A DNA stretch of 64,000 bases, from assembly GCA_022561385.1 (NCBI GenBank), contig JADFRG010000006.1:1-64000 (forward strand), written 5' to 3'. Shown here one piece after another: positions 16,986 to 26,108 of this stretch. The stretch comes from Chloroflexota bacterium. Lineage in GTDB: Bacteria > Chloroflexota > Anaerolineae > Anaerolineales > E44-bin32. The notes below the pieces were generated by a model. That model saw only the letters and a program-made list of their open reading frames with translations. It was not told where the DNA came from and ran no database searches. The translations under genes were made by a program, and so were the position numbers. Every line of letters starts with the position of its first letter. The first letter of the stretch is position 1.

Positions 16986-17971
16986 ATTTGGTCTTGCCGA
17001 TGGCGGGGCTCGGAACGCGGCTTCGCCCACACACCTGGTCAAAGCCCAAGCCGTTGGTTCCTGTTGCGGGGAAATCCGTGCTTGCTCATTTCCTCGATCC
17101 GGTACTCGCGCTTCCCGACCTGGAGCAGGTAGTCCTCATCGTAGGTTATCTTGGTGATCAGATTCGGGACTATATGAGCGAACGTTACCCGGACCTGCGC
17201 GTGCGGTACGTCGTTCAGGAGGAGCTCTCCGGACAGTCGCACGCCATTTGGTTGGCACGCGAGGGTTTGGCCGGGCCCACACTGATCGGATTCGTCGACA
17301 CGCTCATAGAAACGGATTTCAATGTGCCCGACGGCGAGTCCGCGATTTGGGTGCAGGAGGTGGATGACCCGCGCCGTTTCGGCGTGGTCGAAGTCGATGC
17401 GGAGGATCAGGTACTGCGCCTGATCGAGAAGCCCGACGAGCCGCAGAGCAACCTGGCCGTAGTGGGCTTTTACTATTTCGAACAGGCGGAGCGTCTAATC
17501 GAAGCCATTGAGCAGCAGATGGAGCGTGGGTCCATGCTTAAGGGCGAGTTCTTCCTGGCCGACGCAGTCAACGTTATGTTGGACGACGGATTGAAGTTGC
17601 ACGCCGTTCCAGTCGAGGCGTGGAACGATTGTGGTACCGAAGGTGCCATACTCGAGACCAATCGTTACTTGCTCGACCATGGCCGAGACAACACCGAAAC
17701 CGCTCTGGCGGGCAACGGGGTTGTCATAGAGCCTCCGGTATTCCTGGATCCCTCCGCGCATATAACCGGATCTGTGATCGGCCCCTATGTGTCAATCGGT
17801 GCCGAGTGTGTAATTGAACACTCTTCGCTTCGAGATTCGATCGTTGACGAAGGCTCCCTGATCAAGGACAGCAAGGTACACGACTCGCTGATCGGACGGG
17901 GGTGCCAGATCTCGGATCTGGAGGGTTCGTTCAACGTCGGGGACGCTTCGCAAGTTCGGGGAAACGGCTGA
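16982..17971 (+). CDS. Sugar-nucleotidyltransferase with left-handed beta-helix tail
   Basis: This 329-residue protein transfers a nucleotide to a sugar-1-phosphate. The N-terminal catalytic fold has the signature MAGLGTRLRPHTWSKPKPLVPVAGKS, with G-x-G-T-R-L and the KP lysine. VEAWNDCGT resembles the acceptor loop of glucose-1-phosphate thymidylyl/uridylyltransferases. From about residue 255 hexapeptide repeats (GPYVSIGAECVIEHSSL) form a short beta-helix. The exact sugar and nucleotide cannot be told. It lies within the gat operon, overlapping gatA by 4 nt, an unusual position. Confidence 0.85.
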   Translation: MNLVLPMAGLGTRLRPHTWSKPKPLVPVAGKSVLAHFLDPVLALPDLEQVVLIVGYLGDQIRDYMSERYPDLRVRYVVQEELSGQSHAIWLAREGLAGPTLIGFVDTLIETDFNVPDGESAIWVQEVDDPRRFGVVEVDAEDQVLRLIEKPDEPQSNLAVVGFYYFEQAERLIEAIEQQMERGSMLKGEFFLADAVNVMLDDGLKLHAVPVEAWNDCGTEGAILETNRYLLDHGRDNTETALAGNGVVIEPPVFLDPSAHITGSVIGPYVSIGAECVIEHSSLRDSIVDEGSLIKDSKVHDSLIGRGCQISDLEGSFNVGDASQVRGNG

Positions 17972-18183
17972 TAGGCGAGATCGTCGAGTGCCGTTCGGGG
18001 CACACCTATGCGGAGCGCCCCGTCATTCTGAACTGGGAGGGCGCGCGGTTACCGATCACCGAGATCGAGGACGCTTGGCGCATTCCGGAGGGTCGCAAGT
18101 TTCGAGTGCGCGTGGATGACGGACGAACCTTTGAGTTGTTTTATGGCGAGCTCTACGATGAGTGGCGCATCCGGGAGCTCTGA
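17968..18183 (+). CDS. Small conserved-looking protein between the nucleotidyltransferase and gatB
   Basis: About 71 residues, ending FELFYGELYDEWRIREL. The central pattern (RP..L.WEG.RLPI.EIE..WR.PEG.KFRVRV.DGR.FEL) looks like a small beta-barrel protein and is coding-like, but I cannot name the family. No ATG or GTG fits the conserved part; a CTG at 17968 overlaps the preceding stop as CTGA, like other coupled starts in this operon. The alternative is ATG 17902, which would overlap the upstream gene by 70 nt. The stop is 6 nt before gatB. Confidence 0.6.
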   Translation: MIGEIVECRSGHTYAERPVILNWEGARLPITEIEDAWRIPEGRKFRVRVDDGRTFELFYGELYDEWRIREL

Positions 18184-18189
18184 CCGCCG

Positions 18190-19671
18190 GTGACCGACTT
18201 CGACCCCGTCATCGGCCTCGAAGTGCACGCGGAGCTGTTGACTCGGTCCAAGATGTTCTGTGGTTGCGCGGTCGTGGATTCCACAGCGGCCGAGCCCAAT
18301 AGCTCGGTGTGCGAAATTTGCAGCGGCATGCCCGGCTCGTTACCGGTAATCAATCAGCGAGCCGTCGAATATGCGCTCCGCGTGGCGCTGGCGCTCAATT
18401 GCTCTATCGCTGAGACGAGCGTCTTCGCCCGCAAGAACTACTTCTACCCCGACCTGCCCAAAGGGTTTCAGATCACGCAGTACGAGTTTCCACTCGCCAC
18501 GGACGGATGGATCGAAATTGACGACCCCTCGGCGCCAGTCTCCTCGAAGCGTGTGCGCATTCGCCGCGTACACCTCGAGGAAGATACCGGGAAACTCGTT
18601 CATCGTGAGCGACACTCCCTTGTGGACTACAACCGCTCTGGTGTGCCGCTGCTTGAAATTGTGAGCGAACCCGACCTGGGTTCCGCGGATCAGGCGCGCC
18701 TCTATTCGTTGTCCTTAAGGTCGCTGCTTCGCTACCTGGAGGTCAACAGCGGGGATCTTGAAAAGGGCGTGATGCGCTTCGAGGCCAACGTCTCCCTGCG
18801 TCCCGCCGGCTCAGTGGAACTAGGGACTCGAACGGAGATCAAGAACCTGAACTCGTTTCGTGCCCTGAGCCGGTCGATCGAGTACGAGATCGATCGGCAG
18901 GCGACCCTGCTGCGGTCGGGCAAGCCGGTGGCGCAAGACACCCTGGGATGGAACGAAGAACAGCAGATAACGGTTTCACAACGCAGCAAGGAAGAGGCGC
19001 ATGACTACCGGTACTTTCCGGAGCCGGATCTGCCGCCATTACATATCGATGAGACATGGGTCGAACAAATTCGAGCCGACCTGCCCGAGCTGCCTGCCGT
19101 CAAACGCGCGCGGTTCATGAGCGAGTACGGCTTAAACGCTTATGCGGCCGGGGTCCTGACCGCCGAGCGGTCCACCGCAGCCTTTTACGAGGCGGCCATC
19201 GAGTCATCGCAGGGTACTTCCCCGGTAAAAATCGCCAATTGGCTTTCCGGCGATCTGTTTGGTTTGCTCAACGAGGCCGGCGTTGAGATCGACCAATCGA
19301 AGGTGACCTCTGAGGCTTTGGCCGGACTGGTGGCACTGGTCGAGACAGGCCAGATAAGCGCCGCATCAGGCAAGGCGGTCCTAGACGTGCTTTTCGCCGA
19401 AGGCGGCTCCCCCGAATCTGTCGTGGAAAAAGAAGGGCTGGCTCAGGTCCAGGATCAAGCCGCCATCCGCCTTATTGTTGAGCAGGTGTTGTCCAACAAC
19501 CCCGATCAGGTGTCCGAATACTTGGCGGGAAAGCCCGCTCTCTCAGAATGGTTTGTGGGGCAGATCATGAGGGAAACTCGGGGCAAAGCCGATCCGGCCA
19601 GAGTCCGTACCGAGCTGGATGCGGCGCTTCTTGCTCTCAATGATCAAGAGCAGAGTCAATCTGGTAGGTGA
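18190..19671 (+). CDS. gatB: Asp-tRNA(Asn)/Glu-tRNA(Gln) amidotransferase subunit B
   Basis: This 493-residue subunit phosphorylates the mischarged tRNA and completes amidation. The N-terminus VIGLEVHAELLTRSKMFC and zinc-ligand pattern C-x-C...C-x2-C (FCGCAVV...VCEICSGMPG) are those of GatB, as are ALNC, YFYPDLPKGFQITQY and the C-terminal YqeY-like helical domain (IMRETRGKADPARV). It starts with GTG at 18190. It closes the gat cluster; glutamate dehydrogenase follows 84 nt later with its own SD. Confidence 0.96.
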   Translation: MTDFDPVIGLEVHAELLTRSKMFCGCAVVDSTAAEPNSSVCEICSGMPGSLPVINQRAVEYALRVALALNCSIAETSVFARKNYFYPDLPKGFQITQYEFPLATDGWIEIDDPSAPVSSKRVRIRRVHLEEDTGKLVHRERHSLVDYNRSGVPLLEIVSEPDLGSADQARLYSLSLRSLLRYLEVNSGDLEKGVMRFEANVSLRPAGSVELGTRTEIKNLNSFRALSRSIEYEIDRQATLLRSGKPVAQDTLGWNEEQQITVSQRSKEEAHDYRYFPEPDLPPLHIDETWVEQIRADLPELPAVKRARFMSEYGLNAYAAGVLTAERSTAAFYEAAIESSQGTSPVKIANWLSGDLFGLLNEAGVEIDQSKVTSEALAGLVALVETGQISAASGKAVLDVLFAEGGSPESVVEKEGLAQVQDQAAIRLIVEQVLSNNPDQVSEYLAGKPALSEWFVGQIMRETRGKADPARVRTELDAALLALNDQEQSQSGR

Positions 19672-19755
19672 CACTCGCTACTGGAACCGCGCCCCCTGAG
19701 ATATATTATTCGTAGGCGACCGACCCACGCTGCCGGCGATCCGGCAAGGAGACAA

Positions 19756-21045
19756 ATGCCAATGGCAACTGCAGTAAAGTCTGATATCAAGCTCGAGCCT
19801 TCTCCAAATCCGTTCGAGGTTGCGCAGCAGCAACTTGATGAGGCTGCCGAGCTTCTGGAGCTGGATTCTGCGATCCACCACCTTCTGCGCTGGCCAATGC
19901 GCGAGCTTCACGTGACATTGCCGGTGCGAATGGATGATGGAAGCACCAAGATTTACCATGGCTTCCGAGTTCAGTACAACGACGCGCGCGGCCCCACGAA
20001 GGGAGGCATCCGCTTTCATCCGGACGAAACCATCGACACCGTGCGCGCGCTGGCGGCCTGGATGACCTGGAAGACCGCCGTAGTTGACATTCCGCTGGGA
20101 GGCGCCAAGGGCGGTGTGATCTGCAATCCCAAGGAGCTGTCGGACGGCGAACTCGAGCGACTCAGCCGAGCCTACATCCGACAGGTGGGCCGAATTCTCG
20201 GGCTCAAAAAGGACATTCCCGCGCCCGACGTGTACACCACACCTCAAATCATGGCCTGGATGGCGGACGAGTATGCCTTTATGAAGGGACACAACGAATT
20301 CGGCGTGATCACCGGCAAACCCCTGGCTCTCGGGGGGTCGGCCGGGCGAGGAGATGCAACTGCCCGCGGCGGACTTTACTGCCTGAGGGAGGCGGGCAAG
20401 CTTTTGGATATCAAGTTGGACGGCGCTACGACCGCCATCCAAGGGTATGGAAATGCGGGCTCCTTTGCCCACAAACTCGGTGTTGAGCTGCTCGGCCTTA
20501 CGGTGGTTGCGGTCTCGGACTCCCGGGGCGGGATCTACAACAAGGGTGGTCTAGAATACGACGCCGTTTTCGCCCACAAGCAGAAAACCGGCTCCGTCGT
20601 TGAGTTCCCGGGCTCCGAGCCCATTACCAACGAGGCCTTGCTTGAGCTGGATGTCACCATTTCCATTCCCGCCGCGCTAGAGAGCGTCATCACGGAGCGG
20701 AATGCCAACAAGATCTCTGCAAAGTTTCTCGTTGAACTGGCAAACGGGCCCACAACCCCCGAGGCGGACAAGATCCTTTACGAAGCTGGCTGCTACGTAA
20801 TACCCGACTTTCTGTGCAACGCGGGCGGCGTGACCGTTTCCTACTTCGAAATGGTGCAGAACTCCTACAATTATTACTGGACAGAGCAGCTGGTACACGA
20901 GCGCCTTGATGAGAAGATGACCTCCGCCTTCCATGTTGTGCACGATACCGCGCAGGAACACAAGGTCCATAACCGGCTCGCGGCGTACCTGGTAGCGGTA
21001 AGCAAAGTGGCGGAAGCGGTCAAGCTGCGCGGCTGGGTCAGTTAA
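19756..21045 (+). CDS. gdhA: Glutamate dehydrogenase (Glu/Leu/Phe/Val family)
   Basis: This 429-residue enzyme interconverts glutamate with 2-oxoglutarate and ammonia. The catalytic-domain motifs [23 protein letters not shown] (active-site lysine) and PAPDVYT are present, followed by the cofactor domain with [10 protein letters not shown]. The length fits the hexameric bacterial/archaeal class. The D in VSDSRGG after the second strand suggests NAD rather than NADP, an inference. The start ATG is preceded by AAGGAGA. It is the gene flanking the candidate origin on the left. Confidence 0.92.
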   Translation: MPMATAVKSDIKLEPSPNPFEVAQQQLDEAAELLELDSAIHHLLRWPMRELHVTLPVRMDDGSTKIYHGFRVQYNDARGPTKGGIRFHPDETIDTVRALAAWMTWKTAVVDIPLGGAKGGVICNPKELSDGELERLSRAYIRQVGRILGLKKDIPAPDVYTTPQIMAWMADEYAFMKGHNEFGVITGKPLALGGSAGRGDATARGGLYCLREAGKLLDIKLDGATTAIQGYGNAGSFAHKLGVELLGLTVVAVSDSRGGIYNKGGLEYDAVFAHKQKTGSVVEFPGSEPITNEALLELDVTISIPAALESVITERNANKISAKFLVELANGPTTPEADKILYEAGCYVIPDFLCNAGGVTVSYFEMVQNSYNYYWTEQLVHERLDEKMTSAFHVVHDTAQEHKVHNRLAAYLVAVSKVAEAVKLRGWVS

Positions 21046-21164
21046 TCCTTCGGCCGGAGAGACCGAAAGCCTACTCGCGCGTTTTGAGCACAGACCGTCT
21101 TAATAACCAACTCTTTCCCTGTTTTACCAGTTAAGATTCGTAGTAGCCGTAGGGGGCGTGGATT

Positions 21165-21391
21165 TGTGGAAAACGCGTCCCGCAAAGCGTAAAGCGTCCA
21201 CCCCGCGGGGCGAATCTTTGCACACTCGCGAGTGCAAGGCTTGTGGACAACCCTTAACCCACACAGGATAGCTCGCCCGCACGCGCGATACAAGCGAAGC
21301 TGTGGAGAATCCCGGCGGCCACTCCACCGCTTGGCGGAAACGATCTACAGCCAGGCGGTTTTTTCCACAGGCGGACGGCGCCTTATCCACA
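21165..21391 (+). other. oriC (candidate): Candidate replication origin: cluster of DnaA-box-like 9-mers
   Basis: The 383-nt gene-free stretch 21046-21428 contains one exact TTATCCACA (21383-21391). Four 9-mers differ from it by one base: TTTTCCACA at 21361-21369 and, on the minus strand, at 21165-21173, TTGTCCACA at 21242-21250 and TTCTCCACA at 21301-21309. A weaker TAACCCACA is at 21255-21263. A perfect 12-bp palindrome CACTCGCGAGTG lies at 21223-21234, and a comparatively AT-rich stretch lies at about 21099-21138. No dnaA, dnaN or gidA is in the window, so the call rests on the box cluster alone. A DnaA-titration or DnaA-regulated promoter region is the alternative. Confidence 0.6.
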
Positions 21392-21428
21392 CCAACCAAG
21401 CAGATTTTAGGGAGACCGAACAGAACAC

Positions 21429-22607
21429 ATGACGCAATGGAGTGATGAGCTCCAGCGTGCTTGGGGCAATCTCCCCAAGGGCACGCGGAGCGAGATCGAG
21501 CGTGGGCTGCAGCGGGTGCCTGGCGGTCTCAAGGGCTGGCGGGAACTCATCGACCAGGCCGCAGAGCACCTGCGGCTGGTCGCGGGAACCAAACGCAAGG
21601 TCGCCATCGTTGGACCCGCAAACGTGGGGAAATCCACTCTCTACAATGCCCTGATTCGGCCAGACGAGGAACCCGCCGAAGTTAGTGCGGTCCCAGGGAC
21701 CACCCGCGAGGTACAGTCGGCCGACGCGGGAGTATTCGCCATGGTGGACACGCCGGGGACCGACGCGGAGGGGAAAGCAGGCGAGATAGATCGGCAGCAG
21801 GCCCTTCGGGCCGCTCGCGGCGCGGACCTGGTGGTGTTGTTACTGGATGCGTCTCACGGCGTACGTAATCCGGAGCGAGCGCTGCATCAGGAGTTGAGCG
21901 GACACGGGGTCCCAATGATCGTGGCGCTGAACAAGATGGACCTGGTGGGTGATGAAGTCAGCGAGGTAATCGGTCGCGCGATCGGTACGCTCAAGCTAAG
22001 CCCCGACGAGGTGGTCCCGATAAGCGCCCTTCACCGGGAGGGACTCGAGGAGCTCCTGTTTGCCATGGTGAGAAAGGAGCCGGAAATTCTCGTGGCGCTC
22101 GCAGAAGCGCTGCCGGCATTTCGCAGAAATCTCGCGCAGGCGGTCATCAGGCGGGGAGCTTCAGCAGCGGGAATCATCGGCTTCACTCCGCTGCCGATTA
22201 TAGATTTCATCCCGCTGATAGGGATTCAGGTGACGATGGTTTTGGGGATCGCGCGGGTTTATGCCTACCGCATCAATCTGGCCCGCGCGCGGGAATTGAT
22301 TGCCACCTTTGGTATGGGTGCGTTAGGGCGGCTGGTTTTTTATGAGCTGAGCAAGTTTGGCGGGCCTCCCGCCTGGCTGCTTTCGGCCGGTGTCGCCGCT
22401 GGGACCACCGCCGCATTGGGATATGCGGCGGCAAGCTGGTTCGAGAGCGGAAAGAAGTTGTCGGGTGCGGAGCTGAGAACCCTGATGATCCGCACCTCCC
22501 AAACGACAATCGAACGCCTGAAAGCGCTTGGAAGGCGAAAGCCGCGCAAGCCCGAGCTCACGGACCGCCTGGACGAGGCGCTAGAAGCCCTGTCGAAGGA
22601 GCACTAG
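21429..22607 (+). CDS. Era-like GTPase with C-terminal membrane domain
   Basis: A protein of 392 residues. After a helical N-terminus comes a TRAFAC GTPase domain with G1 GPANVGKST (about residue 62), G3 DTPG, G4 NKMD and a SALH G5-like segment. The C-terminal part has helices AAGIIGFTPLPIIDFIPLIGIQVTMVLGIARVY and LLSAGVAAGTTAALGYAAA, in the style of DUF697/YcjF-type membrane GTPases. It probably acts at the inner face of the membrane; the role is unknown. It begins 38 nt after the last DnaA-box-like element and has a GGGAGA-type SD. Confidence 0.82.
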   Translation: MTQWSDELQRAWGNLPKGTRSEIERGLQRVPGGLKGWRELIDQAAEHLRLVAGTKRKVAIVGPANVGKSTLYNALIRPDEEPAEVSAVPGTTREVQSADAGVFAMVDTPGTDAEGKAGEIDRQQALRAARGADLVVLLLDASHGVRNPERALHQELSGHGVPMIVALNKMDLVGDEVSEVIGRAIGTLKLSPDEVVPISALHREGLEELLFAMVRKEPEILVALAEALPAFRRNLAQAVIRRGASAAGIIGFTPLPIIDFIPLIGIQVTMVLGIARVYAYRINLARARELIATFGMGALGRLVFYELSKFGGPPAWLLSAGVAAGTTAALGYAAASWFESGKKLSGAELRTLMIRTSQTTIERLKALGRRKPRKPELTDRLDEALEALSKEH

Positions 22608-22715
22608 GCAGCCGACCCACAGCGGCAGTTGGGGGGGCGACGAGGTTTGGGGCCCCAATCGAGTGTGGGGGAGAGCGCAAAGTTGCCGGCTGTTAGACGC
22701 AACGGCCAAATCGGA

Positions 22716-23571
22716 ATGACTGATTTCGAGAGTTATGTTTCTCCCTTCGGCTGGCGTTACGGCACGCCAACCATGCGCCGTCTGTGGAGTGAGAACAATC
22801 GACGTCGGTTATGGAGGCAACTTTGGGTGGCGCTGGCAGAGGCGCAGGCGGACTACGGCCTGCTGAGCCAAGAGCAGCTCGCCGATACTTGCGGTCTCCT
22901 CTCAGACCAGCTGAGCGGAAACAGGACGGTCCTGGCCGAGGGCGCACAGGGTACGCTGTTGGACTTGGACCACGGGACCTATCCCTTTGTCTCCAGTTCC
23001 ACAACAACCGCCGCGGGTGCTTTATCGGGCCTGGGCGTGGGAGTGCGTCCCGTTCGGCGTGTGATCGGAGTCACGAAGGCCTTTCAAACCCGGGCAGGTG
23101 CGGGGGCATCCATTTCCAACAGAGGTCGAAGGCGAGCTTGCCGAGCGCCTGCGCGGGTCCGGGAGTAACCCATGGGATGAGTACGGAACCACAACCGGGC
23201 GCCCCCGCCGAGTCGGCTGGTTGGATACCGTCTTGCTCAGGTACTCGGTGCGGGTCAACGGGATGACAGAATTGGCCTTCACCAAGCTGGATGTCCTCAC
23301 CGGCCTGGATCCGATCCGCGTCTGTATCGCCTATCGAGATCAGGCTGGCGAACACCGGTCCCTCCCGTTCGGCTCAAGCAACTTGGCCGATTTCGAGCCG
23401 GTTTACGAGGAGCTGCCCGGCTGGGAGCGCGACCTCACATCGGCTGCGACATGGGACGAACTTCCTCCGCAGGCGCAAGCTTATATTCGGCGAGTAGAAG
23501 ACTTGAGCGAAGTTCCTGTACGGCAGGTCTCCGTGGGACCGGAGCGCGACCAATTGATCCGCTTAGGCTGA
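22716..23571 (+). pseudogene. purB'-'purA chimera with frameshift
   Basis: The first 46 or so codons ([20 protein letters not shown], then [26 protein letters not shown]) are the N-terminus of adenylosuccinate lyase. At [12 protein letters not shown] the frame continues directly as the C-terminal half of adenylosuccinate synthetase ([46 protein letters not shown]), about 225 residues. At about 23106-23110 a 4-nt surplus (GCATCCAT where CCAT is expected) shifts the frame; the remaining synthetase ([40 protein letters not shown]) continues in the next frame to 23571. Neither enzyme can be functional. It may be a genuine deletion scar or an assembly chimera. Confidence 0.85.
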
Positions 23572-23758
23572 CGGGGTTAGGTGGTCGGCAGGCACCCCTC
23601 CAAGAGAGATGCCAAGGGCCGCTCGGCAAGCCAGGATCGGGACAGGCAAAAAGTGCTTCGACCAACCGCCTGCCGCGGGGTTGGTCTCTGTCGAACCACC
23701 GAGCGTTCGCCTGTCCGGCGCAGTCGGATCGGCGCTCAACGCGGCAGCCCGTATCTGA

Positions 23759-25192
23759 CTACCCAAGTACTTCGGCCGGGAAGGTGAGCGACTCGCGGAG
23801 CCGCTCGCCGATCTCGGCATCGGGTGCCAAAATCCAGAGGGTTTGGTTGCCAGCGATTTCGATGGAGCTCCAGTTGGCTGTCGAATCCCAGATGGATCGG
23901 GTGGTAGAGGAAAAGGTCCGCTCACCGAAGCGGGAATCTCCATAATCGCGGAAGGCCCCATAGAATTCATGGGCATCGCGCACGGTATCCCAGCTTGTCG
24001 TGAGAATCAGCAGGCCGCGCTCCTGGGAATCGTCGTGAAGGGCGATGTAATAATCGCCGCCCCAGCCCTCGGCCGCAGTCTGCGCCTGCTCGTCGGGTAG
24101 AAGCTCTCCGAGGGTCAGGAGCGTGAACCACTCGCCCAGTACGTCTCGATCCATCTCCCTCCAGGCCGACCCCAAAGAATCGAGCACTTCCGGCACCACC
24201 AGGGGCTCCGGCACGTCATCGGGATAACGTCCGGGGTGTAATATCTGCTCTGTTGATACTGGCGGATCGGCGTACAGTGCATCGACCGCTGCCCAACCGC
24301 CGCTCAAGAAGAAGTGTTCCACAAAATCCAAGCCGGCAGTGTATGGGAACAAGAAATCTTCTTTCATGAACTCTGGAGCGGACTCATAAGTGGGGCTCGA
24401 AAACGAGTCATAGAAATCCAGCAGCTCTTGAAAATCAGCGTCGGAGGCGTAGGTCAGCAGCCATCTCGTTTCCAGCAGGGTCGCATCGCCTTCGAGCAGG
24501 GCCTGCAGGGCAGCGCAGCGTTCACTGTCCTTCTCACAGGCTTCATGGCTGAAACCCAGGCCCTCGTCTAAATCGTAGGTCTGATCGTGCAGCGCATGGG
24601 TGTATTCGTGCGCATAGGTCAGGCGTTCGGGCCCTCCAAATTGTGAATCTTGGACCACGAACAGCTGCTGAATTTCGTCGTCGTAAAATCCTGCGATATT
24701 CTCGCTGTACAGGTCGAGGTACAGATCGAAGAGCGCGTAATCGGCATCTAACAGTCCAAGTAGTGCCAGAAACCGGGCGTCGTCCCGCGCTTCCTCCTGG
24801 CTGTAATCACTCAGGAAATCGTCGAGCACATACTGGCGCAACTCCTTCTCCGAGAGCAAGCCCCGCTCCACGGGACCGGTAGGTTGCAGGCCTCGCAACA
24901 GTACGACCTCATCCTGGATCTGGTCCATCTGCGCGCGGACCTCAGCCGGGATGAATTCGTCCTGCGATGGGAGTGGACCAGCAGGATTCGTTTCGGCGTT
25001 GGGATCTTCCGAAGAGCCTCCCTCGGAGGGCCGCCCCTTTACCGAGGTGGATTGGGACGAATCAGAGGTCTCTTCGCTGCCCAGCGAAAGCCCGGTGGCC
25101 TCCTCAATAAGACCCAAAGGCAAATTGCAAGCCAGACCGTACAGAGGCAAGGCAATTAACAGCAGGCGGACATGAAACGATCCGAATCTCAC
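23759..25192 (-). CDS. Lipoprotein with HExxH metalloprotease-like domain
   Basis: This 477-residue protein has a lipoprotein signal (LLLIALPLYGLAC, cysteine near residue 22), an acidic Ser-rich spacer, and a large domain with H195-E-Y-T-H199 in YAHEYTHALHDQTYD. An EGDAT motif has its glutamate at residue 234. That HExxH...E arrangement is that of gluzincin-like peptidases. I do not recognise a named family; similar lipoproteins are frequent in Chloroflexota. It probably acts outside the membrane on an unknown substrate. A Cys pair (ACEKDSERC) follows the motif and could form a disulfide. Confidence 0.7.
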   Translation of the reverse strand: MRFGSFHVRLLLIALPLYGLACNLPLGLIEEATGLSLGSEETSDSSQSTSVKGRPSEGGSSEDPNAETNPAGPLPSQDEFIPAEVRAQMDQIQDEVVLLRGLQPTGPVERGLLSEKELRQYVLDDFLSDYSQEEARDDARFLALLGLLDADYALFDLYLDLYSENIAGFYDDEIQQLFVVQDSQFGGPERLTYAHEYTHALHDQTYDLDEGLGFSHEACEKDSERCAALQALLEGDATLLETRWLLTYASDADFQELLDFYDSFSSPTYESAPEFMKEDFLFPYTAGLDFVEHFFLSGGWAAVDALYADPPVSTEQILHPGRYPDDVPEPLVVPEVLDSLGSAWREMDRDVLGEWFTLLTLGELLPDEQAQTAAEGWGGDYYIALHDDSQERGLLILTTSWDTVRDAHEFYGAFRDYGDSRFGERTFSSTTRSIWDSTANWSSIEIAGNQTLWILAPDAEIGERLRESLTFPAEVLG

Positions 25193-25316
25193 GGTTAGAT
25201 TCCGAGAATCCGCCGGATTCTATCACCCGCGCCGTGTGGAGGTCCCGAGACCGCTGGTCACCTCGGTGCGCCTATTTTTCTTGGGGGAAATTAGGCTGGA
25301 AAATCGGTCCAGGGGT

Positions 25317-25973
25317 TTATGGGAGCGGCTCGACCAGGATTTGCCCTGCGACCTCTCGACCCAGAGCATGTTTGTCCCCATTGATCCGGACCGTGACCGG
25401 GCCGTCGAAGGGGGCACTGGATATCACGCGCACTTTCACGGCCGGGAAGAGCCCCAACTCTCCGAGATAACGAAGCAACTCGGCGTCGTGGTCGTTGACC
25501 TCCGAGATGACGCCGGCCTCTCCGGGTGCAAGCTCCGAAAGTCGACGGAGTTTAGACCTGGGCATAGACCCATCTCGGGCGGGGATTGGTGCGCCGTGGG
25601 GATCCGTGGTGGGATGGCCAAGCTTGTCGTCCATGAGGTCTTCCATCTCCTCCGAGAGCACATGCTCCCATCGGTCGGCCTCCTCGTGGACCTTGTCCCA
25701 GGAAACCCCCAATGCTTCAGCCAGGTAACTCTCGACCAGGCGATGGTGCCGGATGACCTCCAACGCGATTTTCTCTCCGGCCGAGGTCAGCTCCACGCCC
25801 TGGTAGGGTTCATGGACCACAAGCTTCATTTTTGCCAGCTTCTTTACCATTCCGGTGACGGAGGCCGGCGCGACGTCAAGTTGCTCCGATAAGCCGGTGG
25901 TGGACACCTTCCCGCCCTCAGCCTGGAACTCATAGATGGCTTTAAGATAGTCTTCAACGGCCTGTGTGAGCAT
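25317..25973 (-). CDS. DtxR/MntR-family metal-dependent repressor
   Basis: This 218-residue repressor has the full three-domain form: winged helix (1-70; VEDYLKAIYEF...TGLSEQLDVAPASVTGMVKKL), metal-binding dimerisation domain (about 70-140; RHHRLVESYL, HEEADRWEHVLSEEME) and a C-terminal FeoA/SH3-like domain (about 145-218). Where DtxR has Met10 and Cys102 this protein has Asp, the harder ligand set seen in Mn(II)-responsive members. The start at 25973 is chosen because it gives the usual N-terminus MLTQAVEDYL. A palindrome 17 nt upstream matches one before the feo operon, so it probably represses itself and feo when metal is plentiful. Confidence 0.9.
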   Translation of the reverse strand: MLTQAVEDYLKAIYEFQAEGGKVSTTGLSEQLDVAPASVTGMVKKLAKMKLVVHEPYQGVELTSAGEKIALEVIRHHRLVESYLAEALGVSWDKVHEEADRWEHVLSEEMEDLMDDKLGHPTTDPHGAPIPARDGSMPRSKLRRLSELAPGEAGVISEVNDHDAELLRYLGELGLFPAVKVRVISSAPFDGPVTVRINGDKHALGREVAGQILVEPLP

Positions 25974-25989
25974 GACCTTATACCGAATG

Positions 25990-26003
25990 TTAGGCTTGCC
26001 TAA
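25990..26003. promoter_or_regulatory. DtxR-type operator upstream of dtxR
   Basis: TTAGGC-TT-GCCTAA is a perfect 6+6 inverted repeat ending 17 nt before the regulator's start codon, and resembles the DtxR/IdeR half-site TTAGG. The same half-sites with a different 2-nt centre precede the feo operon. Autoregulation is inferred. Confidence 0.7.
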
Positions 26004-26108
26004 ATCTAAGATAGATATACATTCTGCCGGGTCAATTGTCAAGCGGGGTGGCGTTACGAGTTCCCGGGCCGCCAAAATCTCGTTTCGGTACCCCGACGAA
26101 GTCGCTCC

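Noticed and set aside
19678-20472. Open frame of 264 codons on the minus strand
   Set aside because: It lies wholly antisense to gdhA, whose motifs are complete; the translated product has no recognisable pattern.
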